From: Cellulomonas chengniuliangii | Lineage (GTDB): Bacteria; Actinomycetota; Actinomycetes; Actinomycetales; Cellulomonadaceae | Direction of reading: 5' to 3' | DNA length: 64,000 bases | NCBI RefSeq assembly: GCF_024508335.1 | Contig: NZ_CP101988.1 | Span: forward strand, 1,922,001-1,986,000 | In this document: piece by piece, positions 34,081-41,435 of the stretch | How positions within the stretch are numbered: the first letter of the stretch is position 1 | Layout of the letters: every line of letters starts with the position of its first letter | Notes under the pieces: model-generated | What the model was told of the DNA's origin: nothing | The model's input: only the letters and a program-made list of their open reading frames with translations | The model's database searches: none | Translations under genes and position numbers: made by a program

Positions 34081-36270
34081 TCAGGTCCCCGCCACGAGGT
34101 CGATGTCCTGGGACGCGACGCCACCAGCCGTGACCGTCACGAGTGCCGTGCCGACCACACGGGCGCCCTGCACCACCCGCACGGTGTAGCGGCGCGGCTC
34201 CAGCCCTCCCACGGTGAACGCCCCTGTGCCGCTCGCCGAGGTGGTGCGCCACGAGAGCCTCCCGTCCGTGACCTCGACGGTGGCTCCGCCCACTGCCGCG
34301 CCACCGCTCAGCACCCTGCCCGAGACGGAGCCCACAGCGGACGCCAGCGTGACCCGGACGGCGGCGGACCTCCCGTCGGGGCCCACCTCCACGGGCACGG
34401 TGGCGGGCGCGAACCCCGCGAGCTCGACCGTGATCGTGTGCGTGCTCCCGGCCGCGAGGCCCGTCAGCATGAACGAGCCGACGTCGCCCTGCGTGAGGGT
34501 GGTGACGACCGAGGCCGTCGACGACCCGCCGAGCCGCACCGTCGCCCCGCCCAGGCCGGCCCCCGAGGCGTCGGAGACCCTGCCGGTGACGGCGCCCGCC
34601 CCACCGCGCATCACCACATCGGCGCCGGCGCGCAACTCGCCCGGGCCTAGGTCCACGACCAGCGTGCGCGAGGCGTGCCCGTCCTTGGTGAAGGTCAGCA
34701 CATAGGTGCCGGGCGTGGGCAGCCCCGCGAGCACGTAGGCCCCGACAGGGCCCGTCGTCGGGGTGCCCACCTCGACCGCCTGCCCGTCGACGGTGGTGCT
34801 CACCGCCACACCGCCGAGGCCTGCGGCGCCATCGGTCACCCGGCCGGTGATCTGCCCCGAGCCCGCGCCAAGTCGCACGTCGGTCACGAACCGCTCCTGG
34901 CCGCCCAGCACCCGCTCGGTCAGGGTGGTGGGCGCGTAGCCGTCCGCGCTGAACGTCAGCTCGTAGGCGCCGGGGGCGGGCAGCGCCGGCAGCGTGTACG
35001 CGCCGTCCGGGCCAGCCGTCGTCTCCCACGGCGACAGTTCCTCCGCGCCGGCCCACGCGGGCCGGGCCGTCACGGTGACGACCTCGTCCTCGTCGGCGAG
35101 CGTGACGGTCCCCCGCAGCGACCCGTCGTGTCCGGCGATCACCGCGTCGACGCCGTCAGTGACCTCGCGCGCGGTGGCCCGCACGGAGCCCGCCGCGTCC
35201 ATGGCCGGCGCCTGCGGGTACCACACCTCGTCGTACCCCTCGGCGCTGAAGCGCAGGTGGTACGCGCCTGGCAGCAGGCCCGCGACGACGTAGCCGCCGT
35301 CCGCCTGGGTGGCGGCCGAGCTGACCACCACGGGCCCGTGGCGCCCCTGGCGGACCACCTCGACCGTGATCCGCCCGACCCCCTGCGAGTCGACGGCGCC
35401 GCGCACGGTCCCGCTCAACACACCGCCCACTCCCGCGGCCACGGCGCCGTCCTTCGGCACGGCGCCCGCGACACCGCCCGACCCCTCAGTGGCGGCCGCG
35501 GACGCCGCGAAGAACGATGCCGGCGCCACGCGCGTCAACGGGTCCTGGCCGAGGACTGCGCGGATGCCGAGGAGCGACACCGCCGCCCACATGCCGACGA
35601 TAGCGACGAGCGTCAGGACCGTGAGGAGCCCTCGGCTGATCAGGGGCCGCTGCCGCAGCACGAGCGGCACCACCGCCTGCTGGTCGGCGGCCATGGCCTC
35701 GAGCCGCAGCGGGCGGTCCCGGTCCGACCCGACCAGGTGGCGGGGCCCGCGCGCCTCGACGGTGCAGCGGGCTCTCTCCCCGGGCGCCACCGACACCGCG
35801 GACGGGGTCACCCGGGCGCGCAGGGTCCGATCCGTGTCATCGGCCCGCAACGTGACGTCGAGCAGCACGTTGCCCTTGTTGACGACCTCGACGACGAAGT
35901 CCGCGCGGCGCCGGGCCCGGGCCACCGCCGGATCTGCCTCCACCGAGAGCTCGGCCCTGGCGCCCACCACCAGGAGCACCGTGTGCGCGCCGACCGGAAC
36001 GGCCGGGTCGTTGCCGGTCACGACCAGCGTCAGCGGGTGCTCGCCGGCCGGGAAGCTGGCGGGCACGTCGACCACCGCGGTCAGCGTCCCCGAGGCGTCA
36101 GGGAACAGCGCCACCCGCTCGGGGCGCGCGTGAGTGAAGGCCTCGAGCGCCCCCTGCGCCCGCAGGCCGACGCCCTCGATCACCTGGCCGGTGTTGACGA
36201 CCTCGAGCGGGATCTCGACGCTCGAGCCGGGGGCGGCCTCCACCCCGTCGACTGCGCACAGCACTCTCAT
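34081..36270 (-). CDS. 729-aa bitopic membrane protein, repeat-rich (paralogue C)
   Basis: 729 aa. N-terminal Ig-like pair ([40 protein letters not shown]), motif RQRPLISRGLLTVL (about 207-220), one membrane helix (about 213-235), then five carboxypeptidase-regulatory-like repeats, each opening with GxLxGTV/GxxxGRV and closing with a 'YxLTFxxxGY' strand. No protease or peptidase catalytic residues are present: the repeats are the small beta-sandwich accessory domain only. It starts 7 bases after the DUF4255 stop without a clear Shine-Dalgarno, so translation is coupled. In the Streptomyces CIS locus, as I recall it, several genes labelled 'hydrolytic protein' sit at this place and may be equivalents. 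Confidence 0.8.
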   Translation of the reverse strand: MRVLCAVDGVEAAPGSSVEIPLEVVNTGQVIEGVGLRAQGALEAFTHARPERVALFPDASGTLTAVVDVPASFPAGEHPLTLVVTGNDPAVPVGAHTVLLVVGARAELSVEADPAVARARRRADFVVEVVNKGNVLLDVTLRADDTDRTLRARVTPSAVSVAPGERARCTVEARGPRHLVGSDRDRPLRLEAMAADQQAVVPLVLRQRPLISRGLLTVLTLVAIVGMWAAVSLLGIRAVLGQDPLTRVAPASFFAASAAATEGSGGVAGAVPKDGAVAAGVGGVLSGTVRGAVDSQGVGRITVEVVRQGRHGPVVVSSAATQADGGYVVAGLLPGAYHLRFSAEGYDEVWYPQAPAMDAAGSVRATAREVTDGVDAVIAGHDGSLRGTVTLADEDEVVTVTARPAWAGAEELSPWETTAGPDGAYTLPALPAPGAYELTFSADGYAPTTLTERVLGGQERFVTDVRLGAGSGQITGRVTDGAAGLGGVAVSTTVDGQAVEVGTPTTGPVGAYVLAGLPTPGTYVLTFTKDGHASRTLVVDLGPGELRAGADVVMRGGAGAVTGRVSDASGAGLGGATVRLGGSSTASVVTTLTQGDVGSFMLTGLAAGSTHTITVELAGFAPATVPVEVGPDGRSAAVRVTLASAVGSVSGRVLSGGAAVGGATVEVTDGRLSWRTTSASGTGAFTVGGLEPRRYTVRVVQGARVVGTALVTVTAGGVASQDIDLVAGT

Positions 36271-36277
36271 GCGGCGG

Positions 36278-36934
36278 TCACGTGCGCCCGGGGCCGTCGG
36301 CGGGACGCACGAGTCCACCGCCCTCACGCCGAACGCCCGAGCCCACGGCGGGAGCCGTGACGGGCCCGACAGCGCCCTCGCGCGGCGTGGCCACCGCGGA
36401 GCCCGCCACCGACGTGACGGCTGGGGGCGCCGCCTCCCAGTCGAAGGCGTCACCGGCGACCGTCACCATGAGCAGGAAACTCGCCCGCAGCTGGCCGCCG
36501 AGCGCGCCCCACAGGTCGCGCGGACGGTTGCCCTGGTCCTGCACGACGGCGAGCTGCACCCCCGAGGCCAGCGGCGCGGGCAGGTGGCGGGCGGGCAGCA
36601 CCTGGTGGGCGAGGACGCGGGACATCACGTCGCCGAGCAGTTGGTGCTCGTCGCGCACGACGCTCGCCCACGCGCTGACCAGGTAGTCGAGCTGGACCAT
36701 GGGCAAGGGCGCGCGCTGCTGGGCGCCGGAGCCGGTGGTCCGGGCGGCAGCCGGCCGGGGCGGCTGCGCGCTCCTGCTGATGCCGTAGAGGAAGGCGTTG
36801 ACGGTGATCCGGTTGACCTGCGAGGACCAGCTCGACGCGGGCGTCTCGAACGACACGTCGCCCACCTCACGCGGCAGCGGCAGGGTCTCGCGCCAGAACG
36901 CCTCGAGACCGTCCTCGACGATGGGGATCAGCAA
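36278..36934 (-). CDS. CIS tail terminator/cap protein (DUF4255, Pvc16-like)
   Basis: 218 aa. The N-terminal region LLIPIVEDGLEAFWRETLPL, VSFETPASSWSSQVNRITVNAFLYGI and LVSAWASVVRDEHQLLGDVMSRVLAHQVLP are the DUF4255 signatures found in tail-terminator (cap) proteins of eCIS such as Pvc16. These close the distal end of tube and sheath. The C-terminal 50 residues are a disordered tail. The start is a TTG at 36934 placed 6 bases after a strong GGAGGAGA ribosome-binding site; no ATG or GTG is available nearby in frame. First gene of CIS operon 2. Confidence 0.85.
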   Translation of the reverse strand: MLIPIVEDGLEAFWRETLPLPREVGDVSFETPASSWSSQVNRITVNAFLYGISRSAQPPRPAAARTTGSGAQQRAPLPMVQLDYLVSAWASVVRDEHQLLGDVMSRVLAHQVLPARHLPAPLASGVQLAVVQDQGNRPRDLWGALGGQLRASFLLMVTVAGDAFDWEAAPPAVTSVAGSAVATPREGAVGPVTAPAVGSGVRREGGGLVRPADGPGRT

Positions 36935-37017
36935 CAGAACTCTCCTCCATCGAATGTGACCGGACGTGCCCGCGCATCGGCGGCGCAGCCCGCGCACAGC
37001 GGGGCACGGGCTCGTCG

Positions 37018-37060
37018 AGGCTAGGCGGGGCGCGGCCAGCGGCTCTTCGGTAATCGCTAC
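37018..37060 (-). promoter_or_regulatory. CIS operon 2 promoter with shared activator element
   Basis: On the minus strand, GTAGCGATTACCGA (37060-37047), exactly 23 bases, then TAGCCT (37023-37018) as a TAnnnT -10. The 14-mer and spacing match the promoter before the sheath gene. The TTG of the DUF4255 gene lies about 112 bases after the element, compared with 105 in the sheath promoter. Confidence 0.7.
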
Positions 37061-37080
37061 CCAAGTTGCGGGCGCGCGAC

Positions 37081-37467
37081 CTAGCTGGTGGTCCGCACCG
37101 AGCCCGGCATGACGATCTGGACCACGCCGCCGTACGCGCAGTTGCACGTCGCCCCGGCGACGAGCGCGGGCGACCCGCCGACCCGCACCGTGGGCGACCC
37201 GCCAGCCCACGGCCCTGTCACCGGTGTGCACGGCATGGGGGTCAGCACCCCCAGCGCCGCGCTGGTGGCAGCTGCGACGGTCGGGTTCGACAGGCTCATG
37301 CACATCCCGAAGGGCGGGATGTTGACGAAGGGGGTCGCGTCGACCACGGTCGCGGCGGGCTTCCCCTCGACGGTGACGCGGGTGATCGGCAGCACCTGAA
37401 TCGTCGAGGGCGCGACGCCGAACGAGCACATCAGCATCGCGGTCGAGGTGACCTGCGGCTTGCCCAT
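37081..37467 (-). CDS. PAAR-like DUF4280 protein, candidate CIS spike tip
   Basis: 128 aa, the size of single-domain DUF4280 proteins. Signatures: MLMCSFGVAPSTIQVLP, ATVVDATPFVNIPPFGMCMSLSNP, MPCTPVTG and ATCNCAYGGVVQIVMPG, with five cysteines or more that may bind metal or form the tip's core. PAAR-like proteins cap the VgrG needle and sharpen it, sometimes carrying cargo. There is no C-terminal toxin extension here. It starts 10 bases after the septum-formation-type lipoprotein gene, so the two are probably co-transcribed, and it precedes the second CIS promoter. Confidence 0.88.
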   Translation of the reverse strand: MGKPQVTSTAMLMCSFGVAPSTIQVLPITRVTVEGKPAATVVDATPFVNIPPFGMCMSLSNPTVAAATSAALGVLTPMPCTPVTGPWAGGSPTVRVGGSPALVAGATCNCAYGGVVQIVMPGSVRTTS

Positions 37468-37477
37468 GAGGCCCGCC

Positions 37478-37969
37478 TCAGACCTGTGAGCCGCGCACGG
37501 ACGCGGTCAACTGCGCGCCCGTCGTTGTCACCAGGCAGGTGATGTCGCGGTCCTCGCCCTGCGACCAGCCACGCGCCGACGGCAGCAGGTAGGTGAAGAA
37601 CAGCTTGGAGTCGCGGTAGTCCACGCCGACGTAGCGCTCGAACTCGGCGACGCACGTGCCGTCGGCATAGGTCTGCAGCTGCGCGTCGCCCGGGAACTCG
37701 GCGTCGGCCGGCTCGTAGCCGGTCACGGCGAAGACCTCGAGGGTGTGCTCGTGCTCGCAGGCCACCCGCTCGACGGCGGTCAGCTCCGCGGTGATCTCCG
37801 TCGGGGCCCGGAGGCAGTCCCCGACCTCGAGGTCGAACACGTCGACGGTGTCGCCGGTGTCCCCGCCGTCCCCGAACCAGGCGCACCCGCCCAGCACGGG
37901 CGCCACGAGCAACCCGGAGGCGACGGCGGCCGCGCGCCTGCTCCGGCGCCTGTCGATGCCCACGGCCAT
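37478..37969 (-). CDS. Septum-formation-domain lipoprotein
   Basis: 163 aa. The N-terminus has an Arg-rich start, a hydrophobic stretch and a lipobox (VLGGC), so this is a secreted lipoprotein. The rest matches the actinobacterial 'septum formation' (Septum_form) domain: VFDLEVGDCLRAP, VACEHEHTLEVFAV, GTCVAEFERYVG and a last Cys in DITCLV, with four conserved Cys expected to form disulfides. The function of the domain is poorly known. ATG 37969 is preferred over the upstream ATG because GAGAG lies just before it and the lipobox is then well placed. Its close linkage to a PAAR-like gene beside a CIS is unusual. Confidence 0.78.
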   Translation of the reverse strand: MAVGIDRRRSRRAAAVASGLLVAPVLGGCAWFGDGGDTGDTVDVFDLEVGDCLRAPTEITAELTAVERVACEHEHTLEVFAVTGYEPADAEFPGDAQLQTYADGTCVAEFERYVGVDYRDSKLFFTYLLPSARGWSQGEDRDITCLVTTTGAQLTASVRGSQV

Positions 37970-37987
37970 GCTCTCGTCAGTAATCAC

Positions 37988-38020
37988 CACGGCCCCCACG
38001 CTAGAGGCGTGGGGGCCGTG
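37988..38020 (-). terminator. Terminator of the ctaC-ctaD-ctaF operon
   Basis: Perfect 14-bp stem, CACGGCCCCCACGC (37988-38001) with its complement (38007-38020), and a 5-base loop. It lies 35 bases after the ctaF stop and just before the septum-lipoprotein gene. Confidence 0.8.
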
Positions 38021-38055
38021 GGTCTTGCGTAGTCATTGCTGAGAAAACGCGTGGA

Positions 38056-38454
38056 TCAGTGCGCGTGCTGGCCGCGCGAGAACTCGAAAACCCAGCCGAC
38101 GAGGCCGATCACACCGAGTGCCGCGCCGATGTACGCGATCCACCATCCGGCGGCCATGCCGAGGAAGGCGAGGGCCGCCGCGGCGGCGATGACCAGCGGC
38201 CACCAGCTCCACGGGCTGTACACGCCCTGGTCGCCGGCGCCCTGGGCGATCTCGCCCTCGGGGTCGTCCTCCGGGCGCGGGTCGATCCGGCGGGACAGCA
38301 GGCGGAAGTAGCCGCCGATCATCCCGACCAGCGCGGCCACCAGCGGGATCCCGAGGGACCCGGTGGGCTCCCAGCCGCTCCAGATGCCGTAGATGAGCCC
38401 GACGGGGAGGAAGAAGATGACCCCGTAGAGGAAGAGCTTGTACTCGATCTTCAT
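38056..38454 (-). CDS. ctaF: Cytochrome c oxidase subunit IV
   Basis: 132 aa with four hydrophobic segments: a pair near the N-terminus ([36 protein letters not shown]) and two near the C-terminus ([38 protein letters not shown]). This is the actinobacteria-specific fourth subunit of the aa3 oxidase. Linker sequence [32 protein letters not shown] is typical. The start overlaps the ctaD stop (ATGA). Last gene of the operon, followed by a strong terminator. Confidence 0.93.
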   Translation of the reverse strand: MKIEYKLFLYGVIFFLPVGLIYGIWSGWEPTGSLGIPLVAALVGMIGGYFRLLSRRIDPRPEDDPEGEIAQGAGDQGVYSPWSWWPLVIAAAAALAFLGMAAGWWIAYIGAALGVIGLVGWVFEFSRGQHAH

Positions 38455-40262
38455 CGCTGGTCCTCCGGCTCGTCGCCCTGGTCCTTCACCTGGGTCGCGG
38501 ACTGCTCGGGCTCGCTGGTGCCCTGCGCGAGGCGCTCGTCCACCAGCGTGTTCTGCCCACGGCGGTCGGCGTCGCCGAGCAGCTCGTCGAGCACGCCAGA
38601 GTCCGGCGTGGCCCGGTCGAGGGCGGCGATCTCCGGGTGGTGCAGGTCGAACGCGGGGCGCTCGGAGCGGATGCGCGGCAGCGATGTGAAGTTGTGCCGC
38701 GGCGGCGGGCAGCTCGTGGCCCACTCGAGCGACGAGCCGTAGCCCCACGGGTCGTCGACGGTGACCTTGGGCGCCCGGCGCCAGGTGATGTAGACGTTCC
38801 AGAGGAACGGCAGCGTCGAGGCCGCGAGGAGCACCGAGCCCACGGTCGAGAGCTGGTTCATCCACGTGAACCCGTCCTGCGGCGAGTAGTCGGCGTACCG
38901 GCGGGGCATGCCCGCGACGCCCAGCCAGTGCTGCACCAGGAACGTGGCGTGGAAGCCGACGAACAGCATCCAGAAGTGGATCTTCCCGAGCCGCTCGTCG
39001 AGCATGCGGCCGGTGAACTTAGGCCACCAGAAGTACAGCCCGGCGAACATCATGAACACGACGGTGCCGAAGACCACGTAGTGGAAGTGCGCGACCACGA
39101 AGTACGAGTCGGACAGGTGGAAGTCGAGCGCCGGGCTGGACAGGATGATGCCGGTCAGGCCGCCGAAGAGGAACGTGACCATGAACCCGATCGTCCACAG
39201 CATGGGTGTCTCGAAGGTGAGCTTCCCTCGCCACATCGTGCCGATCCAGTTGAAGAACTTCACCCCGGTCGGCACCGCGATCAGCATGGTCATCAGCGCG
39301 AAGAAGGGCAGCAGCACGGCGCCGGTGACGTACATGTGGTGCGCCCACACGGTCATCGACAGCGCGGCGATCGCGATGATCGCGTAGACGAGGCCCTTGT
39401 AGCCGAACAGCGGCTTGCGGCTGAACACCGGGATGATCTCGGACGCGATGCCGAAGAAGGGCAGCGCGATGATGTAGACCTCGGGGTGCCCGAAGAACCA
39501 GAACAGGTGCTGCCAGAGCAGGGCTCCCCCGTTGTCGGGGTTGAAGACCTGCGCCCCGAGGCGTCGGTCGGCCCCGAGGGCGAACAGCGCAGAGGCCAGC
39601 GGGGGGAACGCCATGAGGATCATCAGGGCGGTGATGAGCGTGCCCCAGGTGAACACCGGCATCCGGAACATGGTCATGCCGGGCGCGCGCATCGTCACGA
39701 TCGTGGTGATGAAGTTGACGGCGCCGAGGATGGTGCCGAAGCCGGTCAGCGCGAGGCCGAAGACCCAGAGGTCTCCCCCCAGCCCTGGCGAGTAGACGGC
39801 GTTGGACAACGGCGCGTAGGCGAACCAGCCGAACGACGCGGCGCCCTGCGGGGTGACGAACCCGGCGCACGCGATGATGCCGCCGAACAGGTAGAGCCAG
39901 TACGCGAACATGTTCAGCCGCGGGAACGCGACGTCCGGCGCGCCGATCTGCAGCGGCATGATCACGTTGGCGAAGCCCGCGAACAGCGGCGTCGCGAACA
40001 GCAGCAGCATGATCGTGCCGTGCATCGTGAAGAGCTGGTTGTACTGCTCCTTCGACTGCACGATCTGGATGCCGGGTTCGAAGAGCTCGGCGCGGATCAG
40101 CAGGGCGAGTACGCCGGCGAAGCAGAAGAAGAGGAACGACGTGATCAGGTACAGGTACCCGATCGTCTTGTGGTCGGTGGAGGTGATCCACTTGACCACC
40201 GTCCGTCCGAGCGTCTGGCGGTTCGGGGCGAGCCCGGGGATCGCCTCGGTTGCGGTGGCCAT
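38451..40262 (-). CDS. ctaD: Cytochrome c oxidase subunit I
   Basis: 603 aa, catalytic subunit of aa3 oxidase with twelve expected membrane helices. Heme and Cu-B ligands are visible: HGTIMLLLF (heme a), [17 protein letters not shown] (Cu-B His and cross-linked Tyr), WAHHMY (two Cu-B His), and HFHYVVFG (heme a3/a His pair). K-channel region [10 protein letters not shown] is present. The C-terminal ~45 residues form a hydrophilic tail. One-base overlap with ctaC and 4-base overlap with ctaF. Confidence 0.97.
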   Translation of the reverse strand: MATATEAIPGLAPNRQTLGRTVVKWITSTDHKTIGYLYLITSFLFFCFAGVLALLIRAELFEPGIQIVQSKEQYNQLFTMHGTIMLLLFATPLFAGFANVIMPLQIGAPDVAFPRLNMFAYWLYLFGGIIACAGFVTPQGAASFGWFAYAPLSNAVYSPGLGGDLWVFGLALTGFGTILGAVNFITTIVTMRAPGMTMFRMPVFTWGTLITALMILMAFPPLASALFALGADRRLGAQVFNPDNGGALLWQHLFWFFGHPEVYIIALPFFGIASEIIPVFSRKPLFGYKGLVYAIIAIAALSMTVWAHHMYVTGAVLLPFFALMTMLIAVPTGVKFFNWIGTMWRGKLTFETPMLWTIGFMVTFLFGGLTGIILSSPALDFHLSDSYFVVAHFHYVVFGTVVFMMFAGLYFWWPKFTGRMLDERLGKIHFWMLFVGFHATFLVQHWLGVAGMPRRYADYSPQDGFTWMNQLSTVGSVLLAASTLPFLWNVYITWRRAPKVTVDDPWGYGSSLEWATSCPPPRHNFTSLPRIRSERPAFDLHHPEIAALDRATPDSGVLDELLGDADRRGQNTLVDERLAQGTSEPEQSATQVKDQGDEPEDQR

Positions 40263-41191
40263 CAGTTGTCTTCCTCTTCGGTGCCGCTCACGTTGGTGTT
40301 GTCGCCCCGCAGGTCCTGCTGCCGGTTGTACTCGAGCCCCAGCGCGCCGGTCTGCCCGGCGGCACGCAGCTCGGCGATGTGCGCGTCGTACTCGTCGCGC
40401 TCGACGACCTTGACGTTGAACAGCATCGAGGAGTGCTCCTCGCCGCAGAGCTCGGCGCACTTGCCGACGTACTCGCCGACGCGGGTGGGCACGATCTGGA
40501 ACTCGTTGGTCCGGCCGGGGAACATGTCGAGCTTGTAGAGGAACGCGGGCACCCAGAAGGAGTGGATGACGTCGCGGGAGTTGAGGACGAACTGCACGCG
40601 CTCGTCGACGGGCAGCCACAGCGTCGGCTGCTCGGTGAGCACGCCGTCGAGGCCGATCTCCTGGGCGTGCTCGCCGGTGTCGTAGACGTCGTCGGTGAGG
40701 TAGTTGAAGTCCCAGCTCCACTGCTTGCCGACGACCTGGACCGTGAGGTCGGTCGGCGCCTCGTTGGACTGGATCTCCGACTGGTCGCGCGCCGTGAAGT
40801 AGTAGAGGACGCCGACCATGATGATCGGCATGATCACGTACATGACCTCGAGCGGGACGTGGTACCGCAGCTGGACGGGCAGGCGGTCGTCGTTCTTCCG
40901 CTTCCGGTAGACCGTGATGCACCACAGGATCAGGCCCCACGTGATGACGCCCACCGCGAGGGCGGCGATCCACGAGCCGACCCACAGGTTGGTGATCCGA
41001 CCGGTCTGGTTGGTCACCTCGCCGTCGGTGTAGCCGGGCAGGAAGCCGCGCTGGACCTCCGCGGAGCACCCCGCGAGGGCTAGGACAGCGACGGTGACCA
41101 GGGCGCCCCACTTCAGGGCGGGCCGCCGGTTCCGGCTGGTGTTCTGCGAGCGCACTGGGGACCTCTCACTCACGTCCCGGTTCTGAGCCAC
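40262..41191 (-). CDS. ctaC: Cytochrome c oxidase subunit II
   Basis: 309 aa. The N-terminal signal with lipobox-like LALAGC suggests a lipid-modified Cys after cleavage. Two membrane helices follow ([35 protein letters not shown]), then the cupredoxin domain with the Cu-A site [12 protein letters not shown] plus the upstream His in [11 protein letters not shown]. It takes electrons from QcrC. The start is a GTG at 41191 with AGAGG upstream; a GTG at 41173 is a shorter alternative. First gene of ctaC-ctaD-ctaF, divergent from the desulfurase-like gene. Confidence 0.96.
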   Translation of the reverse strand: MAQNRDVSERSPVRSQNTSRNRRPALKWGALVTVAVLALAGCSAEVQRGFLPGYTDGEVTNQTGRITNLWVGSWIAALAVGVITWGLILWCITVYRKRKNDDRLPVQLRYHVPLEVMYVIMPIIMVGVLYYFTARDQSEIQSNEAPTDLTVQVVGKQWSWDFNYLTDDVYDTGEHAQEIGLDGVLTEQPTLWLPVDERVQFVLNSRDVIHSFWVPAFLYKLDMFPGRTNEFQIVPTRVGEYVGKCAELCGEEHSSMLFNVKVVERDEYDAHIAELRAAGQTGALGLEYNRQQDLRGDNTNVSGTEEEDN

Positions 41192-41369
41192 CGCCTCTTC
41201 GGGTGGCCTCCACCTGGGACCTTCGTCCTCGACGTGTGCAGCCTAGCGTCAAGATCAGCCGTCAGCGTGACCACGGCGCGCTGAAGACGACAACCTGTCA
41301 GCACGCGGACACTCGCGTGGCCATGGCCGGCCCCGCCCGCCGGGGACGTGCCGTGCGGGCAGAGCGCGC

Positions 41370-41375
41370 TACCGT
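41370..41375 (+). promoter_or_regulatory. Candidate -10 box of leaderless transcript
   Basis: TACCGT, six bases before the GTG at 41382. The same hexamer and near-identical spacing precede the ATG at 1733. It would make an mRNA that begins with the 17-codon leader ORF. Confidence 0.4.
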
Positions 41376-41381
41376 GCCGAC

Positions 41382-41435
41382 GTGACCCTCCCTCTCGCGC
41401 GCCGACCGCGCCCCCTGCCGCGGAGCGGCATGTGA
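41382..41435 (+). CDS. Possible 17-aa leaderless leader peptide
   Basis: GTG-started 17-codon frame, MTLPLARRPRPLPRSGM, placed 6 bases after a TACCGT -10 box. Its TGA (41433-41435) overlaps the GTG start of the desulfurase-like gene (41432-41434). Arg, Pro and Leu dominate. It could couple or attenuate translation of the next gene. It is supported only by position; no homologue is known to me. Confidence 0.35.
   Translation: MTLPLARRPRPLPRSGM

Noticed and set aside
34080-34124. Longer ATG start at 34124 for paralogue B
   Set aside because: It would overlap the end of paralogue C by 44 bases, and the added residues have no counterpart; the GTG at 34079 aligns with the start of paralogue C and lies one base after its stop.
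25536-36270. Calling the three repeat proteins carboxypeptidases or hydrolases
   Set aside because: Only the small regulatory-like beta-sandwich repeats are present; no zinc ligands or catalytic domain of a peptidase could be seen.
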